NCBI RefSeq assembly: GCF_003666685.1
Contig: NZ_RCIZ01000010.1
Span: forward strand, 124,001-188,000
Direction of reading: 5' to 3'
Source of the DNA: Mesorhizobium sp. YM1C-6-2
GTDB taxonomy: Bacteria; Pseudomonadota; Alphaproteobacteria; Rhizobiales; Rhizobiaceae
Length of the DNA: 64,000 bases
The position numbers and the translations under genes were made by a program. How positions within the stretch are numbered: position 1 is the first letter of the stretch; every line of letters begins with the position of its first letter. The notes below the pieces were generated by a model. That model saw only the letters and a program-made list of their open reading frames with translations. It ran no database searches and was not told the origin of the DNA. Positions 27,999 through 36,918 of this stretch are shown piece after piece.

Positions 27999-28480
27999 TG
28001 GACCAGAAAGTCCAGCAAAAGCGCGAGCGCATCTCGACCTTGGGCCAGATCGGGCTGCAACAGTTCGCGCCCTATCTGATGAACCGCATCATGGGCCGCT
28101 ACAACGCCACGCTGCGCGACGATCTTCGCCGACAGCACCGCACCATTCCGCAGGTGCGCACGCTGGCTGTGCTGTCGGTGACCGATGGCGTCACCGTCGG
28201 CGACCTTTCCGTCTACACCGTCATCGAGCAGTCGACGCTGTCGCGCACGCTCGATGCGCTGGAGGCGCATGGCCTGGTGCGCCGCGAGCCGGGCGAGACC
28301 GACAGCCGCGTGCGCAAGGTCTTCCTCACCGACGAGGGACGTGCCGAGTTCAACCGCGCCTGGCCGGCCATGCATGATGCTTTCGAGCAGATGTTCGAGG
28401 ATATCGACGACGCCGAATATTCGGCGCTGCTGGTGACGCTGCAGAAGATGCTGAAAAACATCCGCCAGCACGACATCTAG
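27998..28480 (+). CDS. MarR-family transcriptional regulator
   Basis: A 160-residue winged-helix protein: RTLAVLSVTDGVTVGDLSVY, the recognition helix region EQSTLSRTLDALEAHGLV, and the wing RREPGETDSRVRKVFLTDEG. The ATG at 27998 overlaps the FAD gene stop. It probably regulates its own operon and the divergent one from the 25502-25616 region. It could also share a site with the other MarR of the island. Confidence 0.9.
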   Translation: MDQKVQQKRERISTLGQIGLQQFAPYLMNRIMGRYNATLRDDLRRQHRTIPQVRTLAVLSVTDGVTVGDLSVYTVIEQSTLSRTLDALEAHGLVRREPGETDSRVRKVFLTDEGRAEFNRAWPAMHDAFEQMFEDIDDAEYSALLVTLQKMLKNIRQHDI

Positions 28481-28527
28481 AGCATGATCCCGAAAAGTGG
28501 GAACCGGTTTTCGGAAAAGATCATGCT
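28481..28527. repeat. rhizobial intergenic palindromic repeat
   Basis: A 47-bp element that begins AGCATGATC and ends GATCATGCT, with an inner GAAAA/TTTTC pairing around AACCGGTT. I recognise this as a palindromic repeat scattered between genes in many Rhizobiales genomes. It starts directly after the MarR stop codon and could fold into a long hairpin between the MarR operon and iorA. Confidence 0.75.
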
Positions 28528-28583
28528 GAAAAAATAGAGTTACGCACCGCCGCGCCGGACGCGGCGGCAACGGAGTGGAGAAA

Positions 28584-30737
28584 ATGGCCGAACGGTCATT
28601 CGCCAAGGAAGTCGAGAAGCTGAGGCTGGGCGACGGCGAGGAGTTTGCCGGCGAGGGCATTTTGGCCATCACCAAGGCGCTGCTTCAATGTGGCGTCGGT
28701 TATGTCGGCGGCTACCAGGGCGCGCCGATCAGCCATCTGATGGACGTGCTGGCCGACGCGCAGGACATTCTGGGAGAGCTCGGCGTGCATTTCGAGGCTT
28801 CCGCCTCGGAGGCGACCGCCACCGCCATGCTTGCCGCTTCCGTGCACTACCCGATCCGCGGCGCGGCGACCTTCAAGTCCACCGTCGGCACCAACGTTGC
28901 CTCCGACGCGCTCGCCAACCTCGCGTCCGGCGGCGTCACGGGCGGCGCGCTGCTGATCGTCGGCGAGGACTACGGCGAGGGCTCCTCGATCATGCAGGAG
29001 CGCAGCCACGCCTTCGCCATGAAGAGCCAGGTCTGGTTGCTCGACCCCAGGCCGAACCTGCCCTCGATCGTCAAGGCGGTGGAGGACGGTTTCGAACTCT
29101 CCGAAGCGTCGAACACGCCGGTCATGATGGAAGTCCGCATCCGCTGCTGCCACGTGCACGGCAAGTTCATAGCCAAGGACAACAAGCGCCCGGCCATAAC
29201 CGTCGCCGACGCGCTTGAAACACCGCGTCGCGACACCGGCCGCATCGTGTTGCCGCCTGCCTCCTTCCTGCACGAGAAGGAGAAGGTGTCGAAGCGCTGG
29301 CCGGCCGCCGTCGACTTTATAAAGTCGCGCAAGATCAACGAGTTCTTCGGCCCGGACCATGGCGCGATCGGCATCGTCATGCAGGGCGGCATGTACAATG
29401 CCGTCATCCGCGCGCTGCAGCGGCTCGGCCTCGCCGACGCCTTTGGCGAGACCGATATCCCGCTTTACGTGCTGAATGCCGTCTATCCGCTGGTCGACGA
29501 CCAGTTCCTGTCCTTCTGCGAGGGCAAGGACGCCGTGCTGGTGGTCGAGGAAGGCCAGCCCAACTACATCGAGCAGGCCTTTGCCGCGATGCTGCACAAG
29601 GCCGGCCGCGATACAAGGCTGGTCGGCAAGGAATACCTGCCGATGGCCGGCGAATACACCGGCCAGGTGATGCTCGACGGCCTCGGCGCCTTCCTGCGCG
29701 CCGAAGCGCCGCTGCTGCTGTCCGCCGAGATCCGCGCACCCAACAAGCAGGAGCAGGGCGAGGAGATCCCCGACCTCAGCCGCGTCGTGCCGGGCCGCCC
29801 GCCGGGCTTCTGCATAGGCTGCCCGGAGCGCCCGATCTTCGCCGCGACCAAGCTCGTCGAGCAGGAGCTCGGCAAGCACCACATCGCCTCCGATATCGGC
29901 TGCCATCTCTTCTCGATCATGCCGCCCTTCGAACTCGGCGCGACCACCATGGGCTACGGCCTCGGCCCGGCCTCGGCCTCGGCCTTCAATTCGCCGGATG
30001 CGAAGCGGCGTTCGATCTCCTTCGTCGGCGACGGCGGTTTCTGGCACAACGGCCTGACCTCCTCGATCGGCAACGCCGTCTTCAACAAAAACGACGGCGT
30101 CATCGTCATCGTCGACAATTTCTACTCGGCCGCGACCGGCGGGCAGGACATCCTGTCCTCGCGCGCCGACAACCGCACCAAGGCGACCAAGCATCCGATC
30201 ACCAAGGCGGTCGAGGGCATGGGCGTGAAATGGCTGCGCCACATCGACCGCACCTATGATGTCGGCAAGATGCAGGCCACGCTGAAGGAAGCGCTGACCA
30301 CTGAGGAGAGCGGGCCGAAGGTCATCGTCGCCTCGTCGGAATGCATGCTGAACCGCCAGCGCCGCGAGAAGCCGCTCGTCGCCAAGGCGATCAACAACGG
30401 CGAACGCGTGGTGAAGCCGAAATTCGGCGTCGACGAGGACATCTGCACCGGCGATCACGCCTGCATGCGGCTCTCCGGCTGCCCGTCGCTGTCGGTGAAG
30501 TCGCTCGACGACCCACTGCGCGACGATCCGGTGGCCCATATCGACCAGAATTGCGTCGGCTGCGGCAATTGCGGCGAGGTGGCGGACGCCGCCGTGCTCT
30601 GCCCCTCCTTCTACCGCGCCGATGTCGTGCACAATCCGAGCGGCTGGGATCGGTTTCTCGACCGCGCCCGCGGCGCCGTGATCGGCTTCCTCCAGCGCCG
30701 GCGCGAAAGCCGCCGGCTGGTCTTCGCCGATGCTTGA
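28584..30737 (+). CDS. iorA: indolepyruvate ferredoxin oxidoreductase-like alpha subunit
   Basis: A 717-residue TPP enzyme. The N-terminal 2-oxoacid oxidoreductase domain runs to about residue 380. The TPP-binding domain has FCIGCPERPIF and the metal/TPP motif GDGGFWHNGLTSSIGNAVFN. A ferredoxin-like tail at about 618-690 carries two Cys clusters (CTGDHACMRLSGCP and CVGCGNCGEVADAAVLCP). Such enzymes oxidatively decarboxylate aryl-pyruvates to aryl-acyl-CoA. The ATG at 28584 has CGGAG eight bases upstream. With tryptophan catabolic genes nearby, indolepyruvate is plausible, but other substrates are possible. Confidence 0.88.
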   Translation: MAERSFAKEVEKLRLGDGEEFAGEGILAITKALLQCGVGYVGGYQGAPISHLMDVLADAQDILGELGVHFEASASEATATAMLAASVHYPIRGAATFKSTVGTNVASDALANLASGGVTGGALLIVGEDYGEGSSIMQERSHAFAMKSQVWLLDPRPNLPSIVKAVEDGFELSEASNTPVMMEVRIRCCHVHGKFIAKDNKRPAITVADALETPRRDTGRIVLPPASFLHEKEKVSKRWPAAVDFIKSRKINEFFGPDHGAIGIVMQGGMYNAVIRALQRLGLADAFGETDIPLYVLNAVYPLVDDQFLSFCEGKDAVLVVEEGQPNYIEQAFAAMLHKAGRDTRLVGKEYLPMAGEYTGQVMLDGLGAFLRAEAPLLLSAEIRAPNKQEQGEEIPDLSRVVPGRPPGFCIGCPERPIFAATKLVEQELGKHHIASDIGCHLFSIMPPFELGATTMGYGLGPASASAFNSPDAKRRSISFVGDGGFWHNGLTSSIGNAVFNKNDGVIVIVDNFYSAATGGQDILSSRADNRTKATKHPITKAVEGMGVKWLRHIDRTYDVGKMQATLKEALTTEESGPKVIVASSECMLNRQRREKPLVAKAINNGERVVKPKFGVDEDICTGDHACMRLSGCPSLSVKSLDDPLRDDPVAHIDQNCVGCGNCGEVADAAVLCPSFYRADVVHNPSGWDRFLDRARGAVIGFLQRRRESRRLVFADA

Positions 30738-32304
30738 CAGGGCCTCATCCTCGCGCGCCGACGGAAAGACCGGCGACGGCGGCATGATCAAGCTTGCCAT
30801 ATTGGCGGTCGGCGGACAGGGCGGCGGCGTGCTCTCCGACTGGATCGTCGACGTCGCCGAGCGCAACGGCTATCTCGCCCAGTCGACCTCGGTGGCGGGC
30901 GTCGCCCAGCGCACCGGCGCGACGATCTACTACATCGAGATGTGCCCCGACCTGAATCCTGGCGCCGGTCGGCTGCCGATCTTCGCGCTGTCGCCTTCGC
31001 AGGGCGACGTGGACATACTGATCGCCGCCGAGCTGATGGAGGCGGGACGCGCCATCATGCGCGGCTTCGTCACTCCCGAGAAGACGACGCTGATCGCCTC
31101 GTCTCACCGCATCGCGGCCGTGTCCGAAAAGATCGAGCCCGGCGACGGACGCGCCTCGTCCGCGAAGGTGCGTGAAACGGCTGAACTCGCCTCGAAACGC
31201 TTCATCTCCTTCGACATGGAGAAGGTCGCGGTGGAAAGCGGCTCGATGATTTCGGCGAGCTTGCTCGGCGCGCTGGCGGGTTCGGGCGCGTTGCCCTTTG
31301 CCCGCGAAAGCTACGAGCAGACGATCGCCACCTCCGGACGCGGCGTGAAGCAGAGTTTGGCGGCGTTTGCGGGCGGCTATGAGGGTGCGCGGGGCGTCAA
31401 CAAGGCTGCGGAGACGGCAGCGCCTCCGCCCCGCAAGGCGGAGCTTTCGGCTGCGTCTCCTGCCGGCCCGGACCGGCTGGTTGACGGCTGGCGCCATCTG
31501 ACGGCGCGCGTCGAGCGACTGCCGGAGGAGGTCCGCGACATGGCGCTGCGCGGCCTGCGCAAGGTCGTCGACTTCCAGGACGAGGCATACGGCCGGGAAT
31601 ATCTCGACCGGCTGGAGCGCGCGGTCGAACGCGACAAGGCCGCGCGCGGCTTTGCGCTGTCGGTCGCCGCCGCGAAACATCTCGCCAACGCAATGTGCTA
31701 CGACGACATGATCCGCGTCGCCGATTTGAAGACGCGCTCGACGCGCGGCGCGCGCGTGCGCCGGGAGGTCGGCGTGAAGGACGACGCCGTCCTGCAGACG
31801 ACGGAATATTTTCACCCGCGCGTCGAGGAGTTCTGCGGCGCGATGCCGGCCGGGATCGGCCGCTACATCGAGGAGCGCCCGAAGCTCGCCGCCTTCATTG
31901 ACCGCCGCATCAACCGCGGTCGCCGCATCCGCACCGACAGTTTCACCGGCTTCGCCATGCTGTGGCTGGTCGGCGGCATGCGCCGCTGGCGGCGCGCGCT
32001 GCTGCGTCATAAGGTCGAGCAGGCGCATCTCGACCGCTGGTACGATCTCGCGCTCGACACCGTCGCCGACGACTATGCGCTTGCGGTGGAGGTCCTGAAC
32101 ACGCGCCGGCTGATCAAGGGCTACAGCGACACCCACGTCCGCGCGCAGTCCAAGTTCGACCGCGTGCTGTCGGCGCTGCCGATGCTAAAGGGCCGCCCCG
32201 ACGCCGCCGACTGGCTGCGCCGCCTGCGTGAGGCCGCCCTCAAGGACGAAAAGGGCGACATGCTCGACGGCGCGCTGAAGACGGTGGCGACGCTGGGGGA
32301 GTAG
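30730..32304 (+). CDS. iorB: indolepyruvate ferredoxin oxidoreductase-like beta subunit with C-terminal extension
   Basis: A 524-residue protein. The N-terminal 200 residues are the gamma/beta-type domain of 2-oxoacid oxidoreductases (LAILAVGGQGGGVLSDWIVD, RTGATIYYIEM). The rest is an alphaproteobacterial extension (DUF6537-like) with no assigned reaction. The ATG at 30730 overlaps the iorA stop by eight bases. An ATG at 30784 would start directly at the domain and is an alternative. Together with iorA it would form a two-subunit enzyme delivering electrons to ferredoxin or flavodoxin. Confidence 0.85.
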   Translation: MLDRASSSRADGKTGDGGMIKLAILAVGGQGGGVLSDWIVDVAERNGYLAQSTSVAGVAQRTGATIYYIEMCPDLNPGAGRLPIFALSPSQGDVDILIAAELMEAGRAIMRGFVTPEKTTLIASSHRIAAVSEKIEPGDGRASSAKVRETAELASKRFISFDMEKVAVESGSMISASLLGALAGSGALPFARESYEQTIATSGRGVKQSLAAFAGGYEGARGVNKAAETAAPPPRKAELSAASPAGPDRLVDGWRHLTARVERLPEEVRDMALRGLRKVVDFQDEAYGREYLDRLERAVERDKAARGFALSVAAAKHLANAMCYDDMIRVADLKTRSTRGARVRREVGVKDDAVLQTTEYFHPRVEEFCGAMPAGIGRYIEERPKLAAFIDRRINRGRRIRTDSFTGFAMLWLVGGMRRWRRALLRHKVEQAHLDRWYDLALDTVADDYALAVEVLNTRRLIKGYSDTHVRAQSKFDRVLSALPMLKGRPDAADWLRRLREAALKDEKGDMLDGALKTVATLGE

Positions 32305-32412
32305 CCTCTCCGGGCGTTGTCTCCGTTTGAAATGGGCTAGCGTCGTGCCATTGTCGCGGCCAGCACCTGAATCGTAGTTGCCGATGCTGCATTGAGAGGG
32401 AGTATTCCTCAC

Positions 32413-33453
32413 ATGGCAGACGCCACCACCAACCGCCAGATCGTCCTTGCCTCTCGCCCTAGCGGCGAGCCTCGACCTGAGAATTTTGGGATCGTTGAGG
32501 GTCCCATGCCGCTGGCTCGCAATGGAGAGGCATTGTTGAAGACGCGATGGCTCTCACTCGATCCTTATATGCGCGACGACATGAATGCCGGGCATGCCTA
32601 TTCCGTCGAGATCGGTGAGGTCATGTACGCCAAGGGCGTCAGCGATGTCGTTCAGTCGAATAATCTCGCCTTGACCGTCGGCGATGTCGTCGTCGGCGAG
32701 ACCGGCTGGCAAAGCTTCTCCGTCACCGATGGCGTCAACCTCCGTAAGCTCGACGCAGAACTCGCTCCTGTGTCGACCGCCCTTGGCGTACTCGGAATGC
32801 CTGGCCTTACCGCCTACGGGGGATTGCTCACCGTTGGACAGCCCAAACCCGGTGAGACCCTTGTTGTGGCGGCCGCCGCCGGGCCGGTGGGTTCGCTGGT
32901 TGGGCAGATCGCGAAGTTGCGAGGCTGCAGGGTTGTCGGGATCGCCGGCGGTCCTGAGAAGTGCCGCTATCTGGAAGAAGAGCTTGGTTTTGACATGGCT
33001 TTGGATCATCGGACCGCCGATCTTCCAAAGCGTCTGGCGGCGGCATGCCCGAATGGCGTCGATATCTATTTCGAGAATGTCGGCGGCCATGTTTGGAAGG
33101 CGGTGTTCCCCCTCTTGAACATGTTTGCGCGAGTACCCGTCTGCGGCCTCATTGCCCACTACAATGATGTCGAACTGCCGCCGGGTCCGGACCACGTCCC
33201 CGAGTTGTTGCTTGCCGTGCTCGACAGGCGCCTGACGGTGCGCGGGTTGATGGCTGGCGATTTCGAGCCGCAAGCGGACGAATTCCGCCGCGTCGTTGCT
33301 GGATGGCTTCGTAGTGGGCAGATAAAATATAAAGAGGACGTCGTCACCGGTTTAGAGAACGCGCCAGAGGCTTTCGTCGGGCTCCTTAAGGGGAACAATT
33401 TTGGAAAACTGCTTGTGCGGGTATCCGGCGATGGTTTGGAAAATTCAAACTAA
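32413..33453 (+). CDS. NADP-dependent medium-chain oxidoreductase (alkenal/one reductase, CurA-like)
   Basis: A 346-residue zinc-free MDR protein. The N terminus SRPSGEPRPENFGIVEGPMP, LSLDPYMRDDM, the nucleotide motif AAAGPVGSLVGQIAKLRGC and YFENVGGHVW are those of NADP-dependent alkenal double-bond reductases and bacterial CurA. It reduces activated C=C bonds. A GAGAGGGAG site precedes the ATG at 32413. Codon use looks different from its neighbours, with more A/T at third positions, so it may be a later arrival. It stands alone between iorB and the SorC-type regulator. Confidence 0.88.
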   Translation: MADATTNRQIVLASRPSGEPRPENFGIVEGPMPLARNGEALLKTRWLSLDPYMRDDMNAGHAYSVEIGEVMYAKGVSDVVQSNNLALTVGDVVVGETGWQSFSVTDGVNLRKLDAELAPVSTALGVLGMPGLTAYGGLLTVGQPKPGETLVVAAAAGPVGSLVGQIAKLRGCRVVGIAGGPEKCRYLEEELGFDMALDHRTADLPKRLAAACPNGVDIYFENVGGHVWKAVFPLLNMFARVPVCGLIAHYNDVELPPGPDHVPELLLAVLDRRLTVRGLMAGDFEPQADEFRRVVAGWLRSGQIKYKEDVVTGLENAPEAFVGLLKGNNFGKLLVRVSGDGLENSN

Positions 33454-33473
33454 GACACCGCCCTCTCGGTCAA

Positions 33474-33489
33474 ATTGACTTTTGTCAAT
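33474..33489. promoter_or_regulatory. candidate operator/-35 region of the SorC-type regulator gene
   Basis: ATTGAC and GTCAAT form a 6-bp inverted repeat separated by TTTT (33474-33489), 21 bases upstream of the regulator ATG. TTGACT within it could be the -35 element. The same ATTGAC/GTCAAT half-sites form the core of the dyad at 42383-42411, which supports autoregulation and one shared regulon. Confidence 0.5.
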
Positions 33490-33509
33490 GGTCGTGACTA
33501 TTGTCGGAT

Positions 33510-34475
33510 ATGGCAATCCGACCGGCAGACCAGATCGTCCACAAGGCTGCGTGGCTCTATTACGCGCACGGCCTGAGACAGGACCAGGTCGCGCAGCAGC
33601 TTAACATTTCGCGCGCGTCGGTCGCCATGTATCTGCGCAAGGCGCGCGAAACCGGCATCGTCAACATCTCGACCTCGACCCAGCTCTTCACCGACGACGT
33701 GACGGCACGCGAGATCGAGGACGCCTTCGGCCTCGACGCCGTCTGGATTGCCCCGCATGGCGATCATGTCGATCCCGCCGCCGAGGTTCCGGTGCTGGCG
33801 GCGAGCGTGTTCCTGCAACTGGTCGGCAAGGGCGACAAGATCGGCGTCGCCTGGGGCCAGACGGTCTATGCGATCGCCGACGTGATGGCCTATGCCGACC
33901 TGCAGGACGTCACCGTCGTCCAGCTCTGCGGCAATCTCGGCGCGCCCTTCGCCTACCGTCCCGACCAGTGCACGATGGAGATCGCGCGGCGGCTCAACGC
34001 CAAGGGGCTGAATTTCTACGCGCCGCTGGTGCTTTCCACCGAAGGACTCGCGAAGGACCTGCGCAGCGAGCCGGTCATTCGCGAGCAGCTCGCAGGCATT
34101 TCGGAATGCGACCTCGCGCTTTATTCGATCGGCACGGTCGACGCCGGAAGCCATGTGGTAAAATGCGGCGCGCTGACATCGGATGAGATGGACGCGCTGC
34201 GCCGCGAGGGCGCCGCCGGCGTCGTCGCCGGGCAGATCATCGACAACAAGGGCGCGCTGCTCGACTGCAGCTACAACCGCCGCTGCATCTCGGCCGACCT
34301 TGCTTCGCTGCGCGCCATCCCCAAGCGGCTGGTGGTCGTACAGGAGGAAAACAAGTTCGAGCCGCTGCTCGCCGGTCTCGCCGGCGGACTCTGCACCCAT
34401 CTCGTCATCAATGCCGCAATGGCCAGGCGCCTTCTCGATCACGCGAAGGCGGCCAACCGGCGCAAGGCATCCTAG
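33510..34475 (+). CDS. SorC/DeoR-type sugar-binding transcriptional regulator
   Basis: A 321-residue regulator. The N-terminal HTH reads AAWLYYAHGLRQDQVAQQLN followed by ISRASVAMYLRKARETGIV. A C-terminal SorC-type sugar-phosphate-binding domain includes GDKIGVAWGQTVYAIADVM and DLALYSIGTVDAGSHVVKCG. The family senses phosphorylated sugars. An in-frame TTG at 33501 is an alternative start. It lies 72 bases upstream of the aldolase-SDR gene and probably shares its transcript, and matching half-sites link it to the transporter and mtnKA promoters. Confidence 0.9.
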   Translation: MAIRPADQIVHKAAWLYYAHGLRQDQVAQQLNISRASVAMYLRKARETGIVNISTSTQLFTDDVTAREIEDAFGLDAVWIAPHGDHVDPAAEVPVLAASVFLQLVGKGDKIGVAWGQTVYAIADVMAYADLQDVTVVQLCGNLGAPFAYRPDQCTMEIARRLNAKGLNFYAPLVLSTEGLAKDLRSEPVIREQLAGISECDLALYSIGTVDAGSHVVKCGALTSDEMDALRREGAAGVVAGQIIDNKGALLDCSYNRRCISADLASLRAIPKRLVVVQEENKFEPLLAGLAGGLCTHLVINAAMARRLLDHAKAANRRKAS

Positions 34476-34547
34476 GTCGCGCCGGCCGTCATCGGCCAGT
34501 CGCCAAAACCCTTCAAACCCAACACATCGAACAACCGGACGAAGATC

Positions 34548-36602
34548 ATGAAAAACCTGTGGAACGACACCGAGGCCGAGAAGCTGGTCGAGCACTACGC
34601 CGCGAAGGGCGTTGGGCGCGATCTCGCGCTGCGCGTCTACACGACGCGGCTCCTCGGCGGCGATCCGCGCCTCGTCCTGCATGGCGGCGGCAACACCTCG
34701 GTCAAGACCAGGGCGACCGACCTCGTCGGCGACGAATGGGACGTACTCTGCGTCAAGGGCAGCGGCTGGGACATGGGCGTGATCGAGCCGCAGGGACTTC
34801 CTGCCGTGAAGCTCGGCGCGCTGCTCAAGGCGCGCAAGCTGGACAGGCTGTCTGACGAGGACATGGTGGCGCTGCAGCGGGCCAACCTGATCGACCCGTC
34901 CTCGCCCAATCCGTCGGTGGAGACGCTGCTGCACGCCTTCCTGCCGCATAAATTCGTCGACCACACGCATTCCACCGCCATCCTCGGCCTCGTCGACCAG
35001 GACGACAGCGAGGAGATCTGCGCCAAGGTCTTCGGCAAGACATTCGGCTTCGTGCCCTACATCATGCCCGGCTTCGATCTCGCCAAGGCTGCGGCGGAAG
35101 TGTTCGAGCAGGATACGTCGGTGGTCGGCCTGATCCTCGACAAGCACGGCATCTTCACCTTCGCCGAAACGGCAAAGGAGGCCTATGACCGCATGATCGA
35201 TGCGGTGACCAAAGCCGAGGAGTTCATCGCCAAGGGCGCCAAGGCGGCTCCCGCCAGGGCGGCGTTGCCGGCGAAGGTTGCGACCGCGGCCGAGATCGCG
35301 CCGATGCTGCGCGGGGCGGTCGCGGTCGACAAGGGCGAGGGACGTTTCGACCGCATGATCAGCGACTTCCGGGCGTCCGACACGATCCTGGACTTCCTGT
35401 CGTCCTCGAAGCTTGGCGAACTGGCTGGCCGCGGCGTCTCGACGCCCGACCTGTCGATCCGCATCAAGACCGGCCCGATGACGCTGCCCGCGCCCGAGGC
35501 TGGCAAGCCCGACGACTACAAGAAGGCCGTGAAGGAGCATGTCGCGCAGTTCGCCAAGAATTACCGCGCCTATTTCGAGACCAACGACGCGCTCGACGAC
35601 GTCAAGCGCACCATGCTCGACCAGATGCCGCGCCTCAGCCTCGTGCCCGGCGTCGGCATGTTCGGCCACGGCCGCACGCTGAAGGATGCGAAGATCGCCT
35701 CCGATGTCGGCGAGATGTGGATCGAGGCGGTGAAGGGCGCCGAAGCCATCGGCGACTTCAAGCCGCTGTCGAAGGCCGATCTTTTCCCGCTCGAATACTG
35801 GTCGCTGGAACAGGCCAAGCTCGCCTCCAACAAGCCGAAGCCGCTGACCGGCCAGGTCATGCTGGTGACCGGCGGCGCCGGCGCGATCGGCGCTGCGACC
35901 GCAAAGCTCTTCGCCGACTACGGCGCGCATGTCGTCGTCGTCGACCTCGACGCCGACAAGGCGGCCGATGCGGCGAAGAAGGCCGGCAACAATTCGATCG
36001 GTGTCGGCGCCGACATCACCGACCCCGCGCAGGTCCGCGCCGCCTTTGACAAGGCGGTCGCCGTCTATGGCGGCCTCGACATCCTCGTCTCCAACGCCGG
36101 CGCGGCGTGGGAAGGCAAGATCGGCGAGATCGACGACGCTCTCCTGCGCAAGAGCTTCGAGCTCAACTTCTTCGCCCACCAGTCGGCGGCGCAGAACGCT
36201 GTGCGCATCATGAAGGAGCAGGGCACCGGCGGCGCGCTCCTCTTCAACACCTCCAAGCAGGCGGTGAATCCCGGCCCGAAATTTGGCGCCTACGGCCTGC
36301 CCAAGGCGGCGACGCTGTTCCTGTCCAGGCAATACGCGCTCGACCACGGCGCGGACGGCATCCGCTCGAATGCGGTCAACGCCGACCGCATCCGCTCCGG
36401 TCTGCTGACTGACGCCATGATCGCCAATCGGTCGGGCGCCCGCGGTGTCTCGGAAAAGGAATACATGTCCGGCAACCTGCTCGGCCAGGAAGTGACGGCG
36501 CAGGACGTGGCGCAGGCCTTCCTGCACCACGCGCTCGCCGACCGCACTACCGCCGACGTCACCACCGTCGACGGCGGCAACATCGCGGCGGCGCTGCGGT
36601 AG
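34548..36602 (+). CDS. class II aldolase fused to short-chain dehydrogenase
   Basis: A 684-residue fusion. The aldolase part (about 1-420) shows LVLHGGGNTSVKTR, HTHSTAILGL and ILDKHGIFTF, the His/Glu metal ligands of class II sugar-phosphate aldolases. The SDR part (about 440-684) has TGGAGAIGAATAKLFADYG, NAGAAWEGKI and the catalytic YGLPKAA. The arrangement is that of rhamnulose-1-phosphate aldolase/lactaldehyde dehydrogenase fusions of rhizobia and bacilli. No rhamnose isomerase or kinase is here. With mtnK and mtnA under apparently shared control, cleavage of 5-methylthioribulose- or 5-deoxyribulose-1-phosphate to DHAP plus an aldehyde, which the SDR domain then converts, is the best inference. 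Confidence 0.87.
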   Translation: MKNLWNDTEAEKLVEHYAAKGVGRDLALRVYTTRLLGGDPRLVLHGGGNTSVKTRATDLVGDEWDVLCVKGSGWDMGVIEPQGLPAVKLGALLKARKLDRLSDEDMVALQRANLIDPSSPNPSVETLLHAFLPHKFVDHTHSTAILGLVDQDDSEEICAKVFGKTFGFVPYIMPGFDLAKAAAEVFEQDTSVVGLILDKHGIFTFAETAKEAYDRMIDAVTKAEEFIAKGAKAAPARAALPAKVATAAEIAPMLRGAVAVDKGEGRFDRMISDFRASDTILDFLSSSKLGELAGRGVSTPDLSIRIKTGPMTLPAPEAGKPDDYKKAVKEHVAQFAKNYRAYFETNDALDDVKRTMLDQMPRLSLVPGVGMFGHGRTLKDAKIASDVGEMWIEAVKGAEAIGDFKPLSKADLFPLEYWSLEQAKLASNKPKPLTGQVMLVTGGAGAIGAATAKLFADYGAHVVVVDLDADKAADAAKKAGNNSIGVGADITDPAQVRAAFDKAVAVYGGLDILVSNAGAAWEGKIGEIDDALLRKSFELNFFAHQSAAQNAVRIMKEQGTGGALLFNTSKQAVNPGPKFGAYGLPKAATLFLSRQYALDHGADGIRSNAVNADRIRSGLLTDAMIANRSGARGVSEKEYMSGNLLGQEVTAQDVAQAFLHHALADRTTADVTTVDGGNIAAALR

Positions 36603-36617
36603 CCAGCGAGTTCGCGG

Positions 36618-36648
36618 AGAGGGCCAATTGAAAAATGGCCCTCTTTAG
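36618..36648 (+). terminator. hairpin terminator after the aldolase gene
   Basis: AGAGGGCCA (36618-36626) pairs with TGGCCCTCT (36636-36644) and is followed by TTAG, 16 bases after the aldolase stop. The U tract is short, but position and stem fit an intrinsic terminator. Confidence 0.6.
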
Positions 36649-36690
36649 ACTATCTGATGCGTGATGCTTGATGCGCATCCGAGTGGAGCC

Positions 36691-36918
36691 ATGCGAACTA
36701 CCCTTGCCATAGATGACGACGTGCTGTTGGCGGCGAAAGCCATTGCCGATCAGCAGGACCGCAGCCTTGGCGATGTCATCTCCGATCTCGCCCGCAAATC
36801 ATTGCGTAAGCCGCAGCCGCCTGCCGAGCGCAACGGCATTCCCCTGCTTGGCGTTCGGCCGGGAGCGCCGCCGGTGACGTTGGAGACGGTGAACACGCTC
36901 CGCGACGAACTGCCGTGA
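36691..36918 (+). CDS. VapB-like ribbon-helix-helix antitoxin
   Basis: A 75-residue protein beginning MRTTLAIDDDVLLAAKAIAD, a ribbon-helix-helix DNA-binding pattern followed by LGDVISDLARKSLRK. The tail (RNGIPLLGVRPGAPPVTLE) is of the kind that wraps a PIN toxin. The ATG at 36691 follows GTGGAG. Its stop overlaps the GTG of the PIN gene (GTGA). It would neutralise the toxin and repress its own operon. Confidence 0.82.
   Translation: MRTTLAIDDDVLLAAKAIADQQDRSLGDVISDLARKSLRKPQPPAERNGIPLLGVRPGAPPVTLETVNTLRDELP

Noticed and set aside
25527-30866. Minus-strand open frames of over 700 codons across the FAD, MarR and iorA genes
   Set aside because: They mirror plus-strand genes with recognised domains and lack motifs of their own.
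33498-36530. A very long minus-strand open frame of about 1010 codons
   Set aside because: It is antisense to the SorC-type regulator and the aldolase-SDR fusion, which have clear family motifs. High GC content makes long antisense frames common, and the translation is low-complexity and Arg/Asp/Glu rich.
34548-36602. Rhamnose catabolism as the role of the aldolase-SDR fusion
   Set aside because: No rhamnose isomerase, kinase or mutarotase is nearby, whereas mtnK and mtnA share apparent operator half-sites with its regulator.
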